DNA of 64,000 nt from Microthyrium microscopicum (taxonomy: Eukaryota; Ascomycota; Dothideomycetes; Microthyriales; Microthyriaceae), in the NCBI GenBank assembly GCA_010405405.1, contig MU004231.1, positions 1,819,386-1,883,385 on the forward strand, in the 5' to 3' direction. Positions 55,862 through 64,000 of this stretch are shown here, piece after piece (the first letter of the stretch is position 1; each line of letters opens with the position of its first letter). A program made the position numbers and the translations under genes. The notes under the pieces were generated by a model. The model was not told the DNA's origin and did not search any database. It was given only the letters and a program-made list of their open reading frames with translations.

Positions 55862-57554
55862 ATGTCGCTCTACTACGACGCCGTCGCCGTCATATCGAAT
55901 GAGGAACGTGTTGGAGGCTCCCTCAAATCTCGAATATATGCCAACAAGTCGTCTAAACACGCGCCTGCTCAAATATATGCTCTTGTCAGTGAGACTACAA
56001 AGTGGTCTGCTGTCCTGAAAGAAGTCATAGAAAAAGCTGGAATACTGAAAATCGAGAAGAAGGTTTGACCATGCTCTTTGGGCCTTTTAGTGGTGCTCGA
56101 TGGCTAATACTCATGAACAGTTGACCGATGTACTTGCTCTCTTGCTTGTCCATGATCTAATTCTCTCCAAAAGAGGAATTGCAGCACCTCAAAGCCACGC
56201 CCTTTGCATTGCGGTAAATCGCCACAGATCCCGATTGAACGCAGAATTCACCAAGCTTCGTATTCGCAAGGGATATCCAACCCTGCAGGCATTTCGCCAA
56301 AGCATTGATGCATCGAGTTCTGCAAGCTCGTACGATCAAGAAAATGAAATCTACCCTCATCCCCGATGGGTGAGAATCAATACCCTCAAAACCTCCTGGG
56401 ACAAGCAACTCAAGTCAACTTTTGCAGATTTCGAGGAGACTAATGTACTAGAAAACGTGTTGAAAGCATCGAAGAATCAGAGAATATTCCATGTTGATGC
56501 GAACGTCGAAAATCTGATTGCATTACCACCACTTTACGACACGTCGAAAATGGATGCGTATCGCAAGAGCCTGTTGATTCTGCAGGACAAGGCTTCGTGT
56601 TTCCCAGCCACATTGCTTGATCCAATGGCGCATGATGGAGACATGATTGATGCATGTGCAGCGCCTGGCAACAAAACTACGCATCTGGCAGCTCTATCCA
56701 GTTCGAAAGATATGCCTAGTGGTCAGAAGCATATATTTGCTTTTGAGAGGGACACGAAACGGGCCGAAACTCTGCGTAAAATGGTCGCACAAGCTGGCGC
56801 CAATGAACTGGTTACAATTCTGGGGTCAACCGACTTTTTGCAAGTCGTGCCAACTGATGATCAATACAGTCGCACAACAGGTATCCTGCTGGATCCTAGT
56901 TGTTCGGGAAGTGGTATCGTTGGTAGAGATGAAGAGCCAGCCTTTCATGTTCCCACCATCCCCGCCCAATCGGCCATCCAGCCCGGACATAAATCCAAGA
57001 AAAGAAAACGTTCTCGACAGGTCGAAAAGCAACGTGCAGCTGAATCACCGCCTGTCCAAGAAGAAAGTATCGAAGAAGCTGATGATGAGACCGAAAAACG
57101 ACTCGAGGCACTGGCAAGCTTTCAATTGAAGCTACTACTCCACGGTATGAAGTTTCCTGATGCACGCCGGATAGTCTATTCCACGTGCAGCATTCACGTT
57201 CAAGAAAACGAGGGCGTGGTAATCCAAGCTCTTATGTCTGAAGCTGCACGAAGTAATGGCTGGACCATTTTGCCCCGCATGCAACAACCGCCTGGTTTAC
57301 AAGCGTGGAGTATAAGAGGCTTGCGTTCAGAATGTGAACAACTGATGGCCAGCCTACCTCACGCTGCAGGTCTCCCTAGTGCGAAGGAGGTTGCCGAAGC
57401 ATGCATTCGCTGTGAAAAAGGCACGGCGGAAGGTACCATGGGCTTCTTTGTATGTGGGTTTAGTAGAGATCCGCAGTCTGTTACATCTACCGCACTTGAT
57501 ACTGGATTGAACGAAAATATTGACGAATGGGATGGATTCAGCGATTCTGAATGA
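55862..57554 (+). CDS. rcm1: 25S rRNA cytosine-C5 methyltransferase (NSUN5/Rcm1)
   Basis: This is a 544-residue RNA m5C methyltransferase. Family members methylate one cytosine of the large-subunit rRNA (C2278 in yeast) in the nucleolus. There are two exons, 55862-56062 and 56121-57554. The N terminus MSLYYDAVAVI and the HPRWVRINTLK segment are typical. Motif I, which binds S-adenosylmethionine, reads DACAAPGNKTTHLA. Motif IV, DPSCSGSG, places the releasing Cys near 328. Motif VI, YSTCSIHVQENE, places the catalytic Cys near 423. Between motifs IV and VI is a basic and acidic insert (KKRKRSR...EEADDE) that may serve nucleolar targeting. The length fits fungal members. Confidence 0.95.
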
Positions 57555-57975
57555 TTAAACTTCTCTTTAGCTTTTGACTTGTAACAACACAATCTTGATG
57601 AGTTGGTTTGTACAACATTTTCTACCAAATCTAAGACGAACTAAATAAAGGAAAGAGCCGCTGGTCTTCATCGCCTACTATTGCAATTCCACGAGGACTC
57701 CAGTCAGTCACACTGGACGTCGGGTTTCCAAATCTAAGGTCGAATGATACGACGATTATTCCTCCTACTACAATACCTATACAAGCGATCATCGTGAAGT
57801 CGTCCTTCATGATTCTTCGACATACCTTATTCTTCCTCGACCCTAATACCTAATCCTACTTCACCATACATCTCTTGTAGCTCTACTCAGCGACCTTGTA
57901 TCTAGGCCAATCTACCCCGAGAGGTTGCGTTACTACTCTAGTAGGACTCTGCCAAAACATCTAATAATTGTAGTG
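57555..57975. other. Upstream region of the seven-helix protein gene
   Basis: This is the tail-to-head gap after rcm1. It is rich in ctact/cctac repeats. No separate gene was seen. Confidence 0.4.
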
Positions 57976-59841
57976 ATGCCCCCTCCCACATCATATGGCG
58001 AGAGTCATCTTCAACCCCGATCGGACTCCGTGAACCATGGCTCACCCTCCCCGTGGTATGATCCTTCGAAACCGCCAATTCCAGCCTCAATATTTTCCTT
58101 GGTGCTCAATATCGTCAGTATCATGACATTGACCTACTGTCTCCGTGAGTGCTGTCAATCGTCTAGTAAGCCTAGATCCAACTGACCGTGCTAAGACGTC
58201 CGCTGGCCCGCCTTCAAAACCGCCAAACAGTTGCCATATATTTCCTGGGTCAATGTTGTTCTCTACGTGGACTCTCTCTTATTCACGACCGCCCAAATGA
58301 TTACTAATTATGCCTTCGGTCTCAACTATTCATTCAGAGCCTGCCAAGCTGCGGTCATGTTTTGTCAGTTCAAGTCAGCTATGATTCGCGATCGTTATAC
58401 TGACAACGCTAGGTCTGAGCTTTTACCTGAGTTCAAAGCTGTTGATCTATTTCTACTTCACGGAACGTTCTTTTCTGGTTTGGTCTGATCGCTCGGCAAA
58501 GCGATTAAGGAATCCGATGTATATCTTCAATATGACAGGCATCATAGGTATGTTCTTTTCTTGACAACCAGCGGCATACTTCTCTTGATGTGACCCCCAT
58601 GGTGCTAAAGCACTCGATGGCTCGCATCGTGATAGATTACAGCCACAGTGTCCTTCCGGACCCCAGCTTCGCTTTCTTTTTCTTCAAGCAAGATAATACC
58701 ACAGTATTACATGGCTTGACTGGCGCAGCGCTTCATCGCTTACACAGCACTATAGTCATGCAATGTAGCGAGATGGGGTTCCAGCACGAATAGTTCATTG
58801 CATGTTTCCTGCGCGTGTCAACTTTTACTACCTATACTTTTTCTCTACTGACAGGTTTTAGGTGGTTACATCGTTATAGTCGTGTTTACATTCGTTTTTC
58901 GAATCAATCACCTTTCGCTATCTGGTCTGTGTGTGATCGGATTGGAGCGACGAATCTCAATTCCACTAGTCAGCTATGAAATGGTCATCAATGCCTATTT
59001 AACATTCCTCTTCCTTTGGCCCCTGCGCAAAGTCTATTCATACAGCTCCCGAAAGAGCTCAAACTCACGACTGAGGCGAATGGCCATGCGATGTATGATT
59101 GGCACCAGCATCACATGCGTAAGCACCGGCGCCAATTTAATCGTTCTCACGTGCCTTGACGGCGAGGAGGCATGGCTTTGCTTGATGCTTTGCAACGTTG
59201 ATAGTAAGCATTCGCACAAGAGAAAACTCATACACGCATAGACTAACTCGTTCCCAAAAGTCATCATTTGTGTTGTTACACTCCATTGGGTCACGTCTTT
59301 TGGCCAAGGCAACAAAAGTCCGACGATAGGAAGCGAAATTCGCCCAGCATCTCCTCCGCACACAGAGCCTAAGAAGCGAATTGCCCGACCAGATAGGCGC
59401 CCACATGTACCCATTGCGTCTTGGGTAGACCACACGGTAACAACGTCAATATCGCATGCGCAGGTGACCTCTCCGCCTGGCTCGCCTATGAATAGTATCA
59501 TGGTGCACATGGAGCAAAGCCAGAAGATTGAGCCTTGCAACAATGCCATTGGCGTCAATTCCATCGGAGAAGGTTCCATTGTTGGGTGTGGCAGTTCACA
59601 TACTCTGGCAGAGAACAAGTTGACCGACTCTGATACAAAAGAAACAGGCTCTTCCCCATCGCCGGGCACGGAAGCAGAAGGCAGAAGTCAAAGAACGCCT
59701 AATGCCATGTCAAGACAGCATTTGATAGAGCTGGGGTTACTGCGTCAAACACCGGATTCACCATTTGTTGGGGAGCGAAATGCCCTCAGTCGTTCGGGAT
59801 CAATAATAGGCCGACCGAAAAGCAAAGGTACTGAGCGGTGA
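57976..59841 (+). CDS. Seven-helix integral membrane protein, GPCR-like
   Basis: This is a 464-residue protein in five exons: 57976-58144, 58196-58363, 58413-58547, 58862-59203 and 59261-59841. Phases close throughout. Hydrophobic segments include IFSLVLNIVSIMTLTYCL, PYISWVNVVLYVDSLLF, LSFYLSSKLLIYFYF, YIVIVVFTFVF, VSYEMVINAYLTFLFLWPL, GTSITCVSTGANLIVLTCL and LMLCNVDIIICVVTLHWV, which gives seven. The CVIGLERRISIPLVSYEMVIN stretch belongs to a common ascomycete seven-helix family sometimes labelled GPCR-like. No ligand or G-protein link is known to me. The C-terminal 190 residues are hydrophilic and Ser/Pro-rich. Intron 3 is 314 nt, about six times the usual length here. Confidence 0.72.
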
Positions 59842-59965
59842 ATGAAGTAGACATGATCAGTCATTGGTGAGCTCGTTCTTTCATAGTTTCATAGACGAAA
59901 GAAACCTTTGATCCTCATCGTTCTTTGCTTTCAAGTATGGCGTATTGTCTCCAGTGTGTGAGCGC

Positions 59966-60988
59966 TCATCGCATTTCTACATCTTCGTCGTCCGCGTTCT
60001 GCTGTTCGGCAGCAAGTGCTTCGAGCGAGGCGAGCTCATCGACAGTTACTACGCGGCCAAGTGCATCCAAGGCGCCATTGTCGGTCGCCAGACCTTGTCG
60101 CTCAACAGCTCGTTTCGACTGTGCTTCAACGTAAGCTCGGCGTTGTCGCGCTGTTTCGCTCTCAGAGGCTGCTTGATCGGTAGTAGTTGCCAATTGGCTT
60201 AGTTGAGGCCGTAGGTCAGCCAATAGCTCTCGAAGGGCTGGCAGCTGTGAAATAGCGAATGATAGGTTGGTTTCTAGTGGACCAGCAGACGTAGGTCGAT
60301 GTTCCACGACAGAGCCGACATGAAGATGTTCTGATGCGGCACCACTGGTGAGAAAGGCAAATGGACCTGGTTGGGAGTGTCCGTCAATACCAAGGCTGGT
60401 AAGTGATTTAAGACTAGAAATAATAGCGTTGTTCCGCGCTATGGTATCCCGTAGCGCTGATCGCAACTTCTTAGTTTCTCGGAGCTTTTGTCTCAAAAGA
60501 GATATATCCTCTGGCTTCAGACTCTGCGGTGTTGAATGTTGCGGTATGTTCTATCCAACTGTTAGCTTAGCAATATAAATGTTAAGTAAATGCTTTACTT
60601 CATAATGAGCCAGTCGCAACCACGGCACTAGATCATCTGGAATTTGAATGATGCTTCGGAATGCGACGATCTCAAATTTGTCGAAGTTGCGGTCAATGTT
60701 GGTTTGTAGTAGGGTTTCAAGTTTGTTGATGCCGTCGCGCAATTCACCTTCTGCGTCCGCAAACACAGGCTTGTTGTTCTCGTCTTTTTCAATAGCTCGT
60801 TTTTCTGCTCGAGCTTTCTCGGCGAAGCCAATGTCTGACGGATTTGCAGCCAGGACTCCTTTCTCAGCAGCATCAATTGCTCGGTTCGACAGGTCGTTCA
60901 CTGTGTCAATGATCTCGTCAATCAGTGCCAGTGGGGTATATTCAAGATGCTCAGTGAGCAGAGCAGTTTTGGCTGATGTAGTGGCCAT
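59966..60988 (-). CDS. mis12: Kinetochore protein Mis12/Mtw1
   Basis: This is a 324-residue subunit of the MIND complex, which links the inner kinetochore to the Ndc80 complex. There are two exons, 60988-60599 and 60550-59966. The N-terminal signature LLTEHLEYTPLALIDEIIDTVN lies at residues 11-32. The protein then becomes long and helical (RQKLRETKKLRSALRDTIARN), fitting the coiled-coil body. An acidic tail (NADDEDVEMR) ends it. The gene converges with the seven-helix gene over 124 bp and diverges from the ChAPs gene. Confidence 0.9.
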
Positions 60989-61489
60989 TCTTTTGTGCTG
61001 TGGTCTACTTCCGCACGTCAGGTCATGGACATATTGACATTGAACATAATTACTGGGTCATAAGTGGATTGCGGTTGAATGTGTAGCGCGTCAAATTCCA
61101 TAACTCACGCGATGAGGCCGCCCAAGGCTCCAAGCTAAAAGGAGCACTAGCTTACTTTCTTGCTTAGCTAAGTCATGAGTAACGAGCTGCTAAACCCTGC
61201 AGCGGTAAGGAAGCTCTACCTCCGGAGCGCGACATCAAATCCAGAATTAGAATGCATCAAGATAACTCCAACCTTCCCTTCATTAGACATATTCTTCTCC
61301 CATTGCCGCCAACTGGATCGCAAGGCACTTCGTTGACTTCCCGAGCTTCTAGCAGACCATATTCGATTACATCCTCCGTCTGGTCACGTTCAAAACCTCC
61401 TTCTCCGTCCTCTGCCTCCCTAGACCGGCATCTACTTCTCCTTCGCGCAATTGTGGCCTGGATCTGAGCATCTTTGATACCGTCTAAGA
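60989..61489. promoter_or_regulatory. Divergent upstream region of mis12 and the ChAPs gene
   Basis: An ATG at 61173 opens a 48-codon frame (MSNELLNPAAVRKLYL...) upstream of the chosen ChAPs start. It could be a uORF or an untranslated exon. No other feature was seen. Confidence 0.4.
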
Positions 61490-63766
61490 ATGGTCGCAAT
61501 ACCTGCTACTCCCGAGTACGCTCTTCTTATTATTCCTCACGGTGTTGCCTGTCAAATTGTTATTGACACATTTCTTTAGGCTCTACGAGGAGGACATTCA
61601 CACCGCTATAGATGCGCGAACGGAAACTCTCCAGGCACTTCGAGAGCTTGGGCCTCCTGATCTTGTCCATTTGACAAAGACTCCAGTCAAAGGCGCACCA
61701 AAATGGGTACAGAAAATCGCATCATCTTCGCGACACAAGTGCTGATCAGTCGATTATTTAGCAAGGAATATACCACCACGTTACTGGTATTGACGCTTCT
61801 TCCTCAGCCAGTCTTGCTGCATACATCAATACCCTGACGTACAACGCGAATGATAAGACTACTAAGGTCACGTCTGGAGCTTACTGGTAAGAGCTCTGCC
61901 GAGAGCGAAGTCAAAGATTAACAGTCGTAGTTGTTATAATGCCTTCTCCCGCCTTGACATGCGCGTCCAGGTTCAGATCCCCGGCACTGTGGAGAGCTAT
62001 TGTATAGACGAACGTGGAGAAAAACGAGAAGCGACCGATGAGCTCTGGCTTGAAACATATCTTTGTGGCGTGCTCAGAGCGTTTTCCTACGCAGACGACG
62101 GTTCTGGGGACACCATCAAGAAGATTGTCGGCGTGAGACGATTCAACCCCATTACTAGCACGGACGCGGAGCATAGATTCTTTGAGGCCGCAGAGCGTCT
62201 CTTCTTCAACGGCTGGCAACTAGGCTCGGATCCCGAAATACAAGTGCCGAACCTCGTCTCAAATCATCTCACAACCGGCCTGCTGCATTATATCAACACA
62301 ACCGGACGTTACACTTCTGGCATCAATCTATTCGAAAAGCTTAGATCGAAGGATCCAGAAATATCGTCACTCCTTGCTCGAGTGTACATTGCAGCTGATG
62401 AGGAAGTCAAAGCCGTACAGCTTTTGCACGAAGCAATTGAAGATCTACCAATGGACTACTCCTTACTTGACTGTCAAGCCGAATTCCTCAATCGCAAGGG
62501 CCGCCCTGATCTAGCAGTTGAGATTGCGAAGCGCGCTGTTGTGTCTGCACCCAGTGAATTCGGTACATGGGCAAGATTGGCCGAGATTTATGTCAGCCTA
62601 GAACGATGGGATCTCGCTCTGCTAACACTCAATTCATGTCCAATGTTTACGTGGCAAGATAAGGATGCGCCACGCATGCCTGAACCGCTACGTTTCTCGC
62701 TTCCTATCATGGACGAGTCTCAATGCGATGAGATTGATGACCGATCAGCGTCCGAACCATTTGGAGGCGCTGTTGACCCCGGGCTTAGGAAGCTTCACGC
62801 AGCAAGCTTCAAAGGTACTTTCCTCAAAGCATACATGCTACTCACAGATATCACAACCAAGATCGGATGGGACCAGCTATTGAAGATCAGAAGTCAGGTT
62901 TTTGTCATGGAAGAAGAATACCGCAACGAAAAGCAAAGTATACACACCTCACACAGCCGAAATCCCAGCACAACCGCTCTCCGCGGCCCTTCACCTGAGC
63001 CGAAATCCCAAACCAACGGTGCAGGCCATAAATCCGAAAGCGACAGCGACGATGAAGACTTTCATGCCGATGAAAAGACTCTCCACGAAGCCGCTGAACA
63101 CCAAGCTGACAAGGCTGTTGAAGAACCTCCAGCATCCAAAGACGCGGGTACTACTGTTCTTGGCCCTGACGGTACCGTTCCCGACCCTGTGCAGCCCAGT
63201 CGCCTACAAAACAAACGGCTATGTGAGCGCTGGCTAGACAACCTCTTCATGGTGCTATATGAGGATCTACGCGTATATACCATCTGGCGCACTGAAGCAG
63301 CACAGTACCGCCAACAACAGATCATGTACAAGAAGTCAGCCGAAGAGTGGGAAATCTTAGGCCAACTTGCAGAGCGACTACATCACTTTGAGGATGCGGT
63401 GGAGGCATGGCAGGCCTGTCTACAGATTCGATTCAGTCCCAACGCACTGAGAGGTGTGTTAAAGATGTATGAGAAGACTGGAGATGTGAGGATGATAATA
63501 GGCGCGGTTATTCGACTCATTTGTTGGCAATATCGTTGGTATTCAGAGGTAAGCAGAAAAAATGTCTTGAAGATGGTACAGCGACTAACAAAACCTAGTT
63601 CTCACCGTCCCTTATATTCACGGTTAGAAAGCTCATTGAGGATGAAGGCGCAGTCAAAGTACGAAATATGGTACAGGCGACGACACTACCGCAAAAAGTC
63701 CGTGATTTAACTCATCAATACGCGAGTCTCTGTGATGCCTTTCATTCCTCGGGCACAGAGGGTTAG
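61490..63766 (+). CDS. Exomer subunit of the ChAPs family (Bch1/Bud7/Chs6)
   Basis: This is a 687-residue Chs5-Arf1-binding protein. With Chs5 it forms the exomer coat that carries selected cargo such as chitin synthase from the trans-Golgi to the cell surface. The model has five exons: 61490-61515, 61580-61706, 61762-61886, 61931-63548 and 63599-63766. All phases close. Recognisable stretches are RELGPPDLVHLTKT, YHHVTGIDASSSASLAAY, CCYNAFSRLDMRVQVQIPG and AERLFFNGWQLGSDPEIQ. TPR-like repeats follow across residues 180-350 (VEIAKRAVVSAPSEFGTWARL). A hydrophilic insert (SESDSDDEDFHADEK) precedes the conserved C-terminal part ending in the GTEG stop. The start MVAIPATPE is inferred from frame. 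Filamentous fungi usually have one such gene, closest to Bch1/Bud7. Confidence 0.9.
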
Positions 63767-64000
63767 GCGTCAATTGAGCGATCAGATACCACTATGTAGT
63801 TGTAATTCAGCATTCCAGCGAGTTGTGCAATATTTCCGCATCATCGCAATATCAACATTGTCAGGTTCGCCTCGCATCATCATTGCTGCCGAGAGTTTGA
63901 GTATGGAACTGATTTTTATTCCACAAAAGCTAGCAAAGCCCACGCCTATCAGTATGCCGTGATTTTGATCAGAACTCCACTGTCAGAGAAGTTCGAGCCT
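63767..64000. other. Window edge without a recognisable gene
   Basis: This is probably the 3' region of the ChAPs gene. A 76-codon frame here resembles nothing. Confidence 0.35.

Noticed and set aside
58590-58793. 67-codon frame inside the long intron of the seven-helix gene
   Set aside because: It breaks the membrane protein. The neighbouring exons join in phase only if it is removed.

Overview
The window comes from a filamentous ascomycete (Pezizomycotina). The genes have several short introns of about 45-70 nt with fungal GTRNGY...CTRAY...YAG signals. Their products are typical of the group: Bro1, Mdj1, Arv1, Paf1, Mis12, a ChAPs protein, Isn1, a Zn2Cys6 regulator, a DHA-type MFS pump and an Asp f 4-like secreted protein. 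The overall character resembles Leotiomycetes, but that class assignment is only a guess. About 27 protein genes were modelled. For nearly all of them, introns could be placed so that every splice phase closes. No tRNA, rRNA, CRISPR array or intact transposon was recognised. Layout. 0.7-4.0 kb: a Gvp36-type BAR protein and a mitochondrial Hsp40 (Mdj1) read away from each other. 4.4-10.2 kb: a P450 with a long N-terminal extension and a drug-efflux MFS, separated by 2 kb without genes. 10.8-13.9 kb: the endosomal sorting protein Bro1. 14.4-20.2 kb: an F-box-like gene with a stop codon at a splice junction, then two unrecognised multi-pass membrane proteins. 21.4-22.3 kb: an Asp f 4-like secreted protein. 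24.3-28.5 kb: an FAD monooxygenase and a Zn2Cys6 regulator. 29.4-34.1 kb: a secreted DAPG-hydrolase-like protein, followed by the most unusual part of the window. 34.4-64 kb: mainly housekeeping genes. These are HMG-CoA synthase, a DUF7820-type membrane protein, Paf1, a zinc alcohol dehydrogenase, an unrecognised membrane-anchored protein, IMP 5'-nucleotidase Isn1, an HSL-type hydrolase, a small hydrophilic protein, Arv1, V-ATPase subunit e, an NSUN5/Rcm1 rRNA methyltransferase, a seven-helix membrane protein, Mis12 and a ChAPs (Bch1/Bud7) exomer subunit. The main find is a tandem triplication at 30.56-34.12 kb of a six-exon gene for a small secreted protein very rich in adjacent cysteine pairs (CC). 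Each internal exon carries one CC...CC module and is bounded by phase-1 introns, so the protein is built from repeated exon units. The duplicated unit of about 1.2 kb also carries a 24-bp upstream block conserved in all three copies. Copies A and C are intact, at 194 and 203 residues. Copy B has a damaged exon 2 with two in-frame stops. I do not recognise this family. The arrangement suggests a stacked disulfide-hairpin protein, loosely like granulins, but that is inference. Other points of interest are very small exons in the ISN1 gene, a G-quadruplex-like tract plus a 19-bp minisatellite just behind ISN1, and a 3.2-kb gene-free region upstream of HMG-CoA synthase. Most genes are independent housekeeping units. 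The P450/MFS pair and the monooxygenase/regulator pair could be fragments of secondary metabolism, but no backbone synthase is present.
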